This document shows, in pieces, positions 54,395-62,390 of a stretch of 64,000 nt of DNA. Numbering within the stretch: position 1 is the stretch's first letter; each line of letters opens with the position of its first letter. Source of the DNA: Albimonas marina (lineage in GTDB: Bacteria; Pseudomonadota; Alphaproteobacteria; Rhodobacterales; Rhodobacteraceae); contig NZ_JARHUC010000001.1 in NCBI RefSeq assembly GCF_029223255.1, positions 792,470 to 856,469 on the forward strand. Direction: 5' to 3'. A program made the position numbers and the translations under genes. Below the pieces are notes generated by a model. That model saw nothing but the letters and a program-made list of their open reading frames with translations, did no database searches and was not told where the DNA came from.

Positions 54395-54421
54395 TTGCAC
54401 CGTCGGGAATCGCGGTCTAAC
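54395..54421 (+). promoter_or_regulatory. Possible fdxA promoter
   Basis: TTGCAC at 54395-54400 and TCTAAC at 54416-54421 are separated by 15 bases, about 35 bases before the ribosome-binding site of fdxA. The spacing is short and the -10 weak, so this is a tentative consensus match. Confidence 0.28.
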
Positions 54422-54454
54422 AGGGGCGCGGACCGGACCGGAGAGAGACCGCCG

Positions 54455-54793
54455 ATGACCTACGTCGTGACCGACAACTGCATCCGCTGCAAGTACACGG
54501 ACTGCGTGGAGGTCTGCCCCGTGGATTGCTTCTACGAGGGCGAGAACATGCTCGTCATCCATCCGGACGAGTGCATCGACTGCGGCGTGTGCGAGCCTGA
54601 ATGCCCGGCCGAGGCCATCAAGCCGGACACCGAGCCGGACATGGAGACCTGGGTCGAGTTCAACCGGAAATTCTCCGAGGCCTGGCCCAACATCACCACC
54701 CGGCGGGATCCGCCGGAGGACGCCGAGAAGTTCGACGGCGAGGGCGGCAAGCTGGAGAAATATTTCTCCGAAGCCCCCGGCGAGGGCGACTGA
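54455..54793 (+). CDS. fdxA: Ferredoxin FdxA (7Fe-8S type)
   Basis: A 112-residue soluble electron carrier. The N-terminal cysteines ([19 protein letters not shown], residues 7-25) and the second set ([12 protein letters not shown], about 39-50) bind one [3Fe-4S] and one [4Fe-4S] cluster, as in the FdxA group. The C-terminal extension ([14 protein letters not shown] and an acidic end) is standard. The start follows GGAGAGAGACC. The order fdxA-carD is conserved in Rhodobacterales. A GC-only hairpin without a U-tract (54799-54817) follows the stop. Confidence 0.96.
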   Translation: MTYVVTDNCIRCKYTDCVEVCPVDCFYEGENMLVIHPDECIDCGVCEPECPAEAIKPDTEPDMETWVEFNRKFSEAWPNITTRRDPPEDAEKFDGEGGKLEKYFSEAPGEGD

Positions 54794-55091
54794 GCCCCGG
54801 GCCCCCTAAGGGGGCCCGCCAAGGTCGGAACGCAAGGCGGGATTGCGCGATTCTCAGGCGCCCATGATGTGATCGTGGGCGGCGCCTCTGGGAATCGGGC
54901 CTTTCTCGTGCTATATTACGTTCACAAACGACACGGGATCGTCCGCGCGTGCGCAGCCGCCCAGGGCTGCGGGCACTCAAGGCTTCAGCGTGACATAGGC
55001 CCCAGGCGCCGTTCCTCAAGGAACGGAGCGCAGGGTCTTCGTCGCCGCGGGGGCCCTGCGCGACGCCCAAGAACAAGGATGGCCAAGGCTG
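54794..55091 (+). other. Long leader region upstream of carD
   Basis: A 298-base gap. It has a GC hairpin just after fdxA (54799-54817) and the AT-rich stretch CTATATTACGTTCAC at 54911-54925. Within it, TATATT (54912-54917) is a good -10 without a convincing -35. If used, carD has a leader of about 165 bases containing short paired segments. No gene is supported here. Confidence 0.4.
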
Positions 55092-55607
55092 ATGACCAAG
55101 ACCGGCGCGAAGAAATCGGAGTTCCGGCCGAACGACTATGTCGTCTATCCCGCGCATGGCGTCGGGCGAATCCTGCGCATCGAAGAGCAGGAAGTCGCCG
55201 GCATGAAGCTGGAGCTGTTCGTCATCACGTTCGAAAAGGACAAGATGACGCTCCGGGTTCCCACCGCGAAGGCGAATTCGGTCGGCATGCGCTCCCTGTC
55301 CTCGCCGGACATCGTCGAGCAGGCGCTGAAGACGCTGAAGGGCCGCGCGCGGGTGAAGCGCGCCATGTGGTCCCGCCGCGCGCAGGAGTATGAGCAGAAG
55401 ATCAACTCGGGCGATCTGATCTCGATCGCCGAGGTGGTCCGCGACCTGCACCGCGCCGAGGACCAGCCCGAGCAGTCCTATTCCGAGCGTCAGCTCTACG
55501 AGGCCGCGCTCGAGCGTCTGACCCGCGAGCTGGCCGCCGTCGAGCGCATCGACGAGGACGCCGCCGCGATGCGCGTCGACCAGATGCTGGTCGCCCGCGC
55601 CGCCTGA
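55092..55607 (+). CDS. carD: CarD family transcriptional regulator
   Basis: A 171-residue protein that binds RNA polymerase and stabilises open promoter complexes, including at rRNA promoters. The N-terminal Tudor-like RNA-polymerase-interaction domain is seen in RPNDYVVYPAHGVGRILRIE, with MRVP-like TLRVPTAKANSVGMRSLSS near residues 54-72. The C-terminal helical DNA-binding domain follows (RVKRAMWSRRAQEYEQKINS, residues about 92-111). Length and order fit alphaproteobacterial CarD. A strong terminator follows. Confidence 0.96.
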   Translation: MTKTGAKKSEFRPNDYVVYPAHGVGRILRIEEQEVAGMKLELFVITFEKDKMTLRVPTAKANSVGMRSLSSPDIVEQALKTLKGRARVKRAMWSRRAQEYEQKINSGDLISIAEVVRDLHRAEDQPEQSYSERQLYEAALERLTRELAAVERIDEDAAAMRVDQMLVARAA

Positions 55608-55631
55608 CCTTCCGGCCTCGCCCGGAACTGA

Positions 55632-55663
55632 AAACGCCCCGCCGGGAGACCGGCGGGGCGTTT
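55632..55663. terminator. Bidirectional terminator between carD and a convergent gene
   Basis: A perfect 14-base-pair stem (AAACGCCCCGCCGG / CCGGCGGGGCGTTT) with loop GAGA. A-runs on the left and T-runs on the right let it work for carD and for the minus-strand gene ending at 55699. Confidence 0.88.
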
Positions 55664-55698
55664 CGCGTTGGCGGGACGGGCGGGAGCGCCGCTCGCGC

Positions 55699-56283
55699 TC
55701 AGCGATCGTGCATCCCCTTGCCGGCGAGGATCCGCGGCGCGGCCGCCTCCAGCCGGCGCAGGCGCGTGGCCGACGCCTTCGCCCGCCCGATCTGCAACGC
55801 CCAGCCGCGGCGGCGGCCGGGGGTCAGCGCCTCCCATGCCGCCGCGAGGTCGGGGTCGGCGGCGAGGCGCTCGGCCAGTTCCTCGGGCAGGTCGAAGTCG
55901 TCGGGGGGGAGGTCGACGCGACGGCCGGCGCGCTCGTCGTCGATAGCCTGGCGGATCAGGGCGGCGAGCGCGTCGGCCTTCGCCTCGATCTCCGCGAGGC
56001 TGCGCAGCTTGACCACGCGGACCGAGCGGCTGGCCTCTCCGGGCGCCTCCAGCAAGCCCTGCGGGTCGTCCAGCAGCACGCCCTTGAAGAAGGAGAGGGT
56101 GCAGGCCTCCTTCAGGCCCCAGAGCGTGGCGACGTTGCGGCCCTGGGCCGTGTAGACGGGGCCGCGCCACTTGAAGACCTCGTCCAGCGGCTCGGCCAGG
56201 AGCAGCTGGCGCAGGGCCCGAAGCTCCGCCCGCCAGGGGCCTTCGGCGGAGAAGAAAGCTTCGATTCTGGGGTCGTCGGTCAT
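55699..56283 (-). CDS. YdeI/OmpD-associated (DUF1801-like) family protein
   Basis: A 194-residue cytoplasmic protein. The first part (residues about 5-110) fits the DUF1801 fold, with LDEVFKWRGPVYTAQGRNV and CTLSFFKGVLLDDPQGLL. The C-terminal half has LAADPDLAAAWEALTPGRRR and GWALQIGRAKASATR, the YdeI-type helical block. Molecular function is not established for the family. It starts 20 bases after the acyl-CoA synthetase stop and is probably in the same transcript. Confidence 0.88.
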   Translation of the reverse strand: MTDDPRIEAFFSAEGPWRAELRALRQLLLAEPLDEVFKWRGPVYTAQGRNVATLWGLKEACTLSFFKGVLLDDPQGLLEAPGEASRSVRVVKLRSLAEIEAKADALAALIRQAIDDERAGRRVDLPPDDFDLPEELAERLAADPDLAAAWEALTPGRRRGWALQIGRAKASATRLRRLEAAAPRILAGKGMHDR

Positions 56284-56303
56284 GGCGGTCTCCCGTCGCC
56301 GGC

Positions 56304-57989
56304 TCAGCCCTCCAGCGCCTTCCGCTTCACCTCTCGGCGCATGATCTTGCCGGTGGCGGTCATCGGCAGCTCGTCCACCACATGCACCGCGCGGGGGGCG
56401 ACGTGGGGGCTGATGCGCTCGCGCACGCGCAGGGTGAGGTCGGCGAGGAGGTCGGGGCCCGCGGTCTCGCCGGGCTTGAGGACCACGTAGGCGGTGACGG
56501 CCTCGGTTCGCACGGGGTCGGGCAGGCCGATGACGGCGGCCATGGCGACCTGCGGGTGGCCCGAGAGGCAGTCCTCGATCTCCGAGGGGCCGATGCGGTA
56601 GCCCGAGGAGGTGATCACGTCGTCGGTGCGCGAGGCGAAGAAGAAGAAGCCGTCGGGCTCGCGGCGCCCCTCGTCGCCGGTGCGCAGCCAGCGGGTCCCG
56701 TCCGGGCCGGTCACGAACTTCTCCGCGGTCTTCTCGGGGCGGTTCCAGTAGCCGAGGAAGGTCACCGGGTTGGGGACCTTCACCGCGATCTCGCCGACCT
56801 CGCCGTCGGGGAGCACGTTGCCCTCGGCGTCGATCACCGCCACGTCGTAGCCCGGCGTCGCCTGGCCGGTGGAGCCGGGGCGCGGGGGGAAGACGGAGGA
56901 ACAGTTGCCCAGCACCAGGTTGCACTCGGTCTGGCCGTAGAACTCGTTGATCGTCAGGCCGAGGTTCTCGCGGCCCCATTCGAGGAGGCTCTCGCCCAGC
57001 GCCTCGCCGCCGGAGCCGACGGAGCGCAGGGAGAAGTCCCAGCGCTCCCGCGGCCGGTCCACCTGGCGCATCAGCTTCAGGGCCGTGGGCGGGAAGAAGG
57101 CGTTGCGCACGTTGTGGCGGGCCAGCAGGTCGAAGGCCCGCTCGGGGTCGAACTTGGGCATGCGGTGGGCCAGCACCGGCACGCCGTGGAAGAGCGAGGG
57201 CAGCATCGCGTCGCACAGGCCCCCCATCCAGGCCCAGTCTGCGGGCGTCCAGAAGGCGTCGCCGGCCTGGGGGAGGAAGTCGTGATGCGTCTCGAACCCC
57301 GGCAGGTGGCCCAGCAGCACGCGCTGGGCGTGCAGCGCGCCCTTGGGCGGCCCGGTGGTGCCGGAGGTGTAGCTGAGGAACGCCGGATCCTCGGTGGTGG
57401 TCTCGGCATCCGCGAACTGGTCGCGGCCCTTGGCCAGCTCCTGCCAGAAGCCCCAGGCGCCATGGGCGGGGCGGTCCACCGTCCAGATCGTCTGCAGGTC
57501 CCCGAGATCGTCGCGAATGGCCAGGATCTTGGGCAGGTTGGCGGCGTCGGTGACGATGTGGCTCGCGCCCGAGTCGGCCAGGCGGAAGCGCAGGCCGTCC
57601 TCGCCGAACAGCGTGAACAGCGGCACCACCACCGCCCCGATCCGGTAGCAGGCGAGATGCGTGAGCAGCGCCTCCTGCGTCTGGGGCAGCAGCAGGCCGC
57701 AGCGGTCGCCGCGCTTCAGGCCGCGGGCGACGAAGGCGTTCGCCAGGCGCGCCGAGGCGCGCTCCAGCTCGGCATAGGTCCACTCCCGCCAGTCGCCGTC
57801 GTCGCGCAGGATGCGAAGGCCGACGCGGTCCGGCGCGGCCTTCGCCCATTTGCCGACGGTGGCGGCGTGGATGTTGAAGCGGGCCTCCGGCCGCACCGCC
57901 TCGTCCGGCCAGCGGAAGGCCGCGCGGATCGCCCGCCAGTCGGCCCCGCGCTCGACCAGGCCGACGCCCGGCGCCGGAAGGCCCGCCAC
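56304..57989 (-). CDS. Acyl-CoA synthetase, AMP-forming
   Basis: A 561-residue ANL-superfamily ligase. The P-loop-like motif is FLSYTSGTTGPPKGALH near residue 208. GGEALGESLLEW and EFYGQTECNL near 325-350 are the A5 region, WLRTGDEGRREPDGF near 435 is A7, and ELPMTATGKIMRREV near 540 has the catalytic lysine. The WTPADWAWMGGL block points to the acetyl / medium-chain acyl-CoA synthetase branch. It makes acyl-CoA from free acid, CoA and ATP. The start codon is GTG at 57989 after GAGGGGCGGG. GST and AidB-like genes are adjacent. Confidence 0.93.
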   Translation of the reverse strand: MAGLPAPGVGLVERGADWRAIRAAFRWPDEAVRPEARFNIHAATVGKWAKAAPDRVGLRILRDDGDWREWTYAELERASARLANAFVARGLKRGDRCGLLLPQTQEALLTHLACYRIGAVVVPLFTLFGEDGLRFRLADSGASHIVTDAANLPKILAIRDDLGDLQTIWTVDRPAHGAWGFWQELAKGRDQFADAETTTEDPAFLSYTSGTTGPPKGALHAQRVLLGHLPGFETHHDFLPQAGDAFWTPADWAWMGGLCDAMLPSLFHGVPVLAHRMPKFDPERAFDLLARHNVRNAFFPPTALKLMRQVDRPRERWDFSLRSVGSGGEALGESLLEWGRENLGLTINEFYGQTECNLVLGNCSSVFPPRPGSTGQATPGYDVAVIDAEGNVLPDGEVGEIAVKVPNPVTFLGYWNRPEKTAEKFVTGPDGTRWLRTGDEGRREPDGFFFFASRTDDVITSSGYRIGPSEIEDCLSGHPQVAMAAVIGLPDPVRTEAVTAYVVLKPGETAGPDLLADLTLRVRERISPHVAPRAVHVVDELPMTATGKIMRREVKRKALEG

Positions 57990-58000
57990 CGTCCCGCCCC

Positions 58001-58621
58001 TCAGGCGGCCGGCGCGGTGGCCTTGAAGGCCTCCACGTCCGCCGCCATGGCCGAGAGCGCCGCGAGGCGGGGGAACTTGCCCTCCACCAGGTAGGGGTTG
58101 GTCGCCATGATGAAGTCATGGGCGATGACGAAGGTCACGTCGGCGGCGTTGGGCCGCTCGCCGCCCAGCCAGCCCTCGGCCGGGGCCTTCGACTCCAGCA
58201 CCGCCAGGGCGGCGGTGATCTGGCCTTCCAGACGCTCGATCCACTCTCCCCAGTGCAGCTCCTTCGGGCGGCGGTTCTTGTCGTAGACGAGGCTCACGCC
58301 CTTCTCGACGGCCGAGTTCGCGTAGGCGACGCCCTGCAGGACCTCGCGCCGCGCGGGGCCGGTGGCGGGGACCAGGCGAAGGCCGTCGGGCGCGGTGTCG
58401 TCCAGCCAGTCGGTGATCGCCGAGGTCTCGATCAGCACCTCGCCGCCGTCGATCACCAGCGCGGGGACGCGGCCCAGCGGGTTGACCTTCTTCAGCTCCT
58501 CGAAGTCGGGGCCGTTCACCATCAGGGGGCGGCTCTCGTACGCGCGGCCCTGCAGCCGGCACCAGATCGCCACGCGGCGCGCGAAGGGCGAAAGCATCCG
58601 CCCGTAGAGAATCAGCGACAT
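58001..58621 (-). CDS. Glutathione S-transferase family protein
   Basis: A 206-residue protein with a thioredoxin-like N-terminal domain (LILYGRMLSPFARRVAIW; NPLGRVPALVIDGGEVLIET near residues 47-66, the cis-proline and glutathione site) and a helical C-terminal domain from about 85 (NAADVTFVIAHDFI near 165). The likely role is glutathione conjugation or reduction of a reactive compound. The ATG at 58621 is the one directly at the first strand; the frame upstream is proline/arginine-rich. It ends 12 bases before the acyl-CoA synthetase start. Confidence 0.93.
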   Translation of the reverse strand: MSLILYGRMLSPFARRVAIWCRLQGRAYESRPLMVNGPDFEELKKVNPLGRVPALVIDGGEVLIETSAITDWLDDTAPDGLRLVPATGPARREVLQGVAYANSAVEKGVSLVYDKNRRPKELHWGEWIERLEGQITAALAVLESKAPAEGWLGGERPNAADVTFVIAHDFIMATNPYLVEGKFPRLAALSAMAADVEAFKATAPAA

Positions 58622-58794
58622 TCGAAGCCTCCCGTTTCGGTCGCGGGACCATTGCGCCGCACAACGACGACCGCAAGGGCGATGCGGCGGGGGCGGCCGG
58701 GGCGGACGCTGACGCGGCGGAGGGACTCGCGCGTCGCGGGGCGCCATGCTTCCCTGAAGGGAAACCGGGGGGAGGACCCCGGAAGGAGGATCCG

Positions 58795-60426
58795 ATGAGC
58801 ATCGCCCCGCGCACCCATCTGGCCACCCACGAGGTGTTCAACCAGCCCCTCCCCCGCGAGCGTCTGGACCTGTGGGGCGCCGACGCCCCCCTGCGGGCCG
58901 CGGTCGCCGAAGCCGCGCCGGAGGACGCCGCGGCCCTGGCGGCCTTCGCGGCCGAGATCGGCTCGCCCGAGGCGCTGGACGACGCCGAGCGCGCCCAGCG
59001 GGTGAAGCCGGAGCTCGCGATCTTCGACCGCGGCGGCCGGCGCCTGGACGAGGTGCGCTTCCATCCCGGCTATCACGCGATGATGACCCGCGGCGCCGAG
59101 GCCGGCTACGCCGCCCGCGCCTGGGACGGGCGGCCGGGGGGCCACGCCGCCCACGCCGCCATGGTCTACCTGCTGAGCCAGGTGGAGCCCGGCGTCTGCT
59201 GTCCCCTGACCATGACCTACGCGGCCGTGCCGGCGCTCGAGGCGGGCTCCCCCGCGCTCGCCGCGACCTGGGGGGCGAGGGCGAAGGTGGCGGCCTACGA
59301 CGGGCGCTCGATGCCCGGGCTCGACAAGGCGGCCGTCACCATCGGCATGGCGATGACCGAGAAGCAGGGCGGCTCGGACGTGCGGGCGAACACCACCCGA
59401 GCCGTTCCTGAAGGGGAGGCGTTCCGGCTCTGGGGACACAAGTGGTTCTGCTCCGCCCCGATGTCCGACGCCTTCCTGACGCTCGCCTACCTGCCCGAGG
59501 ACGCGGGCGGCGGCCTGACCTGCTTCCTGGTCCCGCGCTGGACCCCGGAGGGGGAGCGCAACCCGATCCAGCTCCAGCGCCTGAAGGACAAGCTGGGCAA
59601 CCACGCCAACGCCTCCTCCGAGATCGAGTATCACGGCGCCTGGGCCCAGATCGTGGGCGAGCCCGGGCGCGGCGTGAACGCGATCATCGAGATGGTGCAT
59701 CACACCCGGCTGGACGCGGCGACCGCCCCGGTGGGCTTCATGCGCCGGGCGCTGGACGAGGCCGCGTGGTGGGCGCGCGGGCGCACCGCCTTCCAGCGCC
59801 GCCTCGCCGACCAGCCGCTGATGGAGGCGGTGCTGGGCGACCTGGCGCTGGACTGGATCGGGTCTCTGGCGCTGGTGATGCGGGTGGCGCGGGCCTTCGA
59901 CGGGACCTCGGCCCAGGACCGCGCCTTCGCCCGCATCGCGGTCGCCATCGCCAAGTACTGGACCAACAAGCGCTGCGTGGGCGTGGTCTACGAGGCGATG
60001 GAGGCGATGGGCGGCGTCGGCTACGTCGAGGAGGCGCCCTTGGCGATGCTCTATCGCGAGGCGCCGCTGAACTCGATCTGGGAGGGGTCGGGCAACGTCA
60101 TCTGCCTCGACGTCCTGCGCACCCTGGGCCGGGCGCCGGAGGCGGCGCAGGCGCTGACCGCGGAGCTCTCGGCCCGCCGGGGGGAGGATGCGCGCTACGA
60201 CGCGGCGCTGGCCGCCGCGGCCGCGGGGCTCGAGAAGCCGTCGGAGGGGCAGGCGCGGTGGCTGGTGGAGCGGCTGGCGCTGCTGCTCCAGGCCTCCGAG
60301 CTGATGCGCACGGGCGATCCGGCGGCGGAGCCGTTCCTGGCCACCCGCCTCGCCGGCGACTGGGGCCGCACGGCCGGAACCCTGCCCGAGGGGACGGACG
60401 CCGGAGCGCTCGCCGCGCGGATCTGA
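58795..60426 (+). CDS. Acyl-CoA dehydrogenase, AidB-like
   Basis: A 543-residue flavoprotein of the acyl-CoA dehydrogenase fold. The start (THEVFNQPLPRERLDLWGAD) and the IWEGSGNVICLDVLRTLGR block near 424-442 are hallmarks of the AidB branch, linked in Escherichia coli to the alkylation stress response. FAD-site blocks MAMTEKQGGSDVRANTT near 184 and WGHKWFCSAPMSDAFL near 213 are present. The C-terminal region after 445 is longer than in beta-oxidation enzymes. The ATG at 58795 follows GGAAGGAGGATCC. A metabolic dehydrogenase role is also possible given the neighbouring acyl-CoA synthetase. Confidence 0.92.
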   Translation: MSIAPRTHLATHEVFNQPLPRERLDLWGADAPLRAAVAEAAPEDAAALAAFAAEIGSPEALDDAERAQRVKPELAIFDRGGRRLDEVRFHPGYHAMMTRGAEAGYAARAWDGRPGGHAAHAAMVYLLSQVEPGVCCPLTMTYAAVPALEAGSPALAATWGARAKVAAYDGRSMPGLDKAAVTIGMAMTEKQGGSDVRANTTRAVPEGEAFRLWGHKWFCSAPMSDAFLTLAYLPEDAGGGLTCFLVPRWTPEGERNPIQLQRLKDKLGNHANASSEIEYHGAWAQIVGEPGRGVNAIIEMVHHTRLDAATAPVGFMRRALDEAAWWARGRTAFQRRLADQPLMEAVLGDLALDWIGSLALVMRVARAFDGTSAQDRAFARIAVAIAKYWTNKRCVGVVYEAMEAMGGVGYVEEAPLAMLYREAPLNSIWEGSGNVICLDVLRTLGRAPEAAQALTAELSARRGEDARYDAALAAAAAGLEKPSEGQARWLVERLALLLQASELMRTGDPAAEPFLATRLAGDWGRTAGTLPEGTDAGALAARI

Positions 60427-60838
60427 CCGGGCGCCCCGGGGCGGGGCGAAGGCCGGGCGAGACGGCGGGGACGGCGGCGGCGATCCGGTCCGCCGCCGCT
60501 CCATGCATCCGAATATGTCTGATCTGACAGGGGCTTGCCGCGTTCCACTTGGCGCCGCCGCCTCCCGTGGCGCGAAACGAAAATGGCAGGGATTGCGGCG
60601 GCCCGCTTCGGCTCCGTCAGGGAAACCCGCGTGCCGACTGGTGGAATCGGTTTCGGCAGGCGCGCCCGCCGATCGTGGCAATTGCGGCGAAACGGTTATC
60701 ATTTGTTGGACGGCGTGGACCGTCGCGCCGACCGCTCCAACCTCCCCTTCACGACACGACGACGACGGCCGCTCGCCGCCCTGGGATGGGGCGAAGACTG
60801 GGGCGCGATCCGTCGGCTTATACGGAGGAGAACCGACT
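60427..60838 (+). other. Long upstream region of the PRC-barrel gene
   Basis: A 412-base gap. The frame of the next gene stays open upstream to about 60503, but that part is rich in R, P and S and lacks a ribosome-binding site near its ATG, so I treat it as untranslated. Two AT-richer patches (around 60505-60530 and 60680-60715) could hold promoters, but no hexamer pair is convincing. No RNA gene was recognised. Confidence 0.4.
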
Positions 60839-62242
60839 ATGATGCGGCTCGTCACGACCACCGCCCTGGCCCTCGCCCTGACCGCCCCCGGTTACGCCGT
60901 GCTGGCCCAGGAGACCAAGACCGACGCCAAGGCCGAGGCCGGCGCCAAGACCGGCGTGTACATCGCCAAGGCCGAGAAGGGCGACGTCTTCGGGACCGAC
61001 TTCATCGGCAAGGACATCTACGTGAAGGAGGCCAAGTCGGCCGACGCCGGGATGGCCGCCGACGAGAAGGAGGAGGTCGCCGAGGCCAAGTCCGAGGGCG
61101 CCGAGGAAGTCGCCGACGCGAAGCAGGAGGCCTCGGAGGAGGTCGCCGACGCGAAGGACGAGAGCGCCGAGGAGATGGCCGAGGCCAAGAAGGAAGGCTC
61201 CGAGGAGGTCGCCGACGCCAAGCAGGAGGCGTCCGAGGAGGTCGCCGAGGCGAAGCAGGAGCGCGCCGAGGAGATGGCCGAGGCCAACGAGCCCGAGTGG
61301 GACTCGATCGGCGAGGTCTCGGACGTGATCATGACCCGCGACGGCGACGTGAAGGCCGTTCTGGTCGACGTGGGCGGCTTCCTGGGCCTGGGCGCCAAGA
61401 CCGTGGCCATCACCATGGAAGAGCTGGCCTGGCAGACCGAGGAAGGCGACGACGAGCCGTTCCTGGTGCTGAAGACCGACCGCGCCGCCCTCGAGAACGC
61501 GCCTGAGTTCCAGCGCAACCCCGACGCCGACGAGGACATGCGCCGGACCGACGCCGCGACCACCGGCACGATGGCCGCCACGACCCCGCCGGCCGCCGAG
61601 CTGAAGGGCGAGGCCAAGGAGATGAAGGCCGAGGCGAAGGACGAGATGTCCGAGGCCCGCGCCGAGACCAAGGCCGCGATGAACGACGCCGCCCAGGGCG
61701 CCGAGGAGCTGAAGAACGACGCCGCCCAGGCCGCCGAGACCGCCGGCGACAAGATCGAGAACGCCGCCGAGGCGACCGGCGAGGCGATCGACGAGGCCGC
61801 CACCGAGACCGCGCAGGCCGTGGACGAGGCGACCGACGAGATGGCCGCCGAGGTCGACGAGGCCCAGACCGAGGTCAAGCAGGAGACCGCCGCCGCCCCC
61901 GCGGGCGACGCCGGCCGCCTGACCAAGATGGACGCCGCCGGCTACCAGCAGGTCGAGGCCGACGTTCTGACCGCCGAGTCCGTCGAGGGCGCCACGGTCT
62001 ATGACATGGGCAACGACGACATCGGCGAGGTGGTCGACCTGGTGCTGAGCGCCGACGGCAAGGTCGAGGAGGCGATCATCGACGTGGGCGGCTTCCTGGG
62101 CCTGGGCGAGCATCGCGTGGCGGTGAGCATGGGCGACCTGAAGTTCATGCGCGCCGACGCCGACGCCGACGACGTGCGGGTCTACGTGGCCAGCACCAAG
62201 GAGGAGCTGGAGGCCATGCCCGAGGTCGACATCGACGGCTGA
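60839..62242 (+). CDS. Secreted protein with two PRC-barrel domains and LEA-like repeats
   Basis: A 467-residue protein with a signal peptide (MMRLVTTTALALALTAPGYA). Residues 78-154 are seven tandem 11-residue units of the type EEVADAKQEAS. A PRC-barrel domain follows (about 150-215, IGEVSDVIMTRDGDVKAVLV then DVGGFLGLG). Then comes an A/E/K/D-rich helical stretch (about 250-355) and a second PRC-barrel (about 375-455) with the same DVGGFLGLG loop. PRC-barrels are small beta-barrels often found in stress-related proteins. Eleven-residue repeats recall group 3 LEA proteins that protect against drying. The start has GGAGGAG eight bases upstream and a terminator follows. Confidence 0.88.
   Translation: MMRLVTTTALALALTAPGYAVLAQETKTDAKAEAGAKTGVYIAKAEKGDVFGTDFIGKDIYVKEAKSADAGMAADEKEEVAEAKSEGAEEVADAKQEASEEVADAKDESAEEMAEAKKEGSEEVADAKQEASEEVAEAKQERAEEMAEANEPEWDSIGEVSDVIMTRDGDVKAVLVDVGGFLGLGAKTVAITMEELAWQTEEGDDEPFLVLKTDRAALENAPEFQRNPDADEDMRRTDAATTGTMAATTPPAAELKGEAKEMKAEAKDEMSEARAETKAAMNDAAQGAEELKNDAAQAAETAGDKIENAAEATGEAIDEAATETAQAVDEATDEMAAEVDEAQTEVKQETAAAPAGDAGRLTKMDAAGYQQVEADVLTAESVEGATVYDMGNDDIGEVVDLVLSADGKVEEAIIDVGGFLGLGEHRVAVSMGDLKFMRADADADDVRVYVASTKEELEAMPEVDIDG
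61070..61300 (+). repeat. Seven coding 33-bp units (11-residue repeats)
   Basis: Seven consecutive units encode EEVAEAKSEGA, EEVADAKQEAS, EEVADAKDESA, EEMAEAKKEGS, EEVADAKQEAS, EEVAEAKQERA and EEMAEANEPEW. The DNA copies differ at wobble positions, so selection on the protein pattern, rather than recent slippage alone, keeps them alike. Confidence 0.9.
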
Positions 62243-62273
62243 CCCGCCGCATCGACCCGATCCCCGAACGGAA

Positions 62274-62304
62274 GGGGCCGCCGAAAGGCGGCCCCTTTCT
62301 TCTT
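62274..62304 (+). terminator. Rho-independent terminator of the PRC-barrel gene
   Basis: A 9-base-pair stem (GGGGCCGCC / GGCGGCCCC) with a GAAA loop, followed by TTTCTTCTT. It lies about 30 bases after the stop. Confidence 0.9.
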
Positions 62305-62390
62305 GCGCGCGCCCGGCCTTCGGCGCCGGACCGCCTCTCTTCGCGCTCGCCCGTCTCGCCGCCGCCCCCGCTGCATGATGCAGACCAGCC

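Noticed and set aside
54799..54817. GC hairpin after fdxA as a terminator
   Set aside because: The stem is strong but is followed by GCCAAGG with no U-tract, so it is noted only as a hairpin.
60503..60838. In-frame upstream extension of the PRC-barrel protein by 112 codons
   Set aside because: The extension is R/P/S-rich, lacks a ribosome-binding site, and would bury the clear signal peptide that begins at 60839.
61070..61300. Regular 33-bp repeats as a possible CRISPR or satellite array
   Set aside because: There are no unique spacers between repeats, the frame is maintained, and the units differ at wobble positions, so this is a coding repeat.
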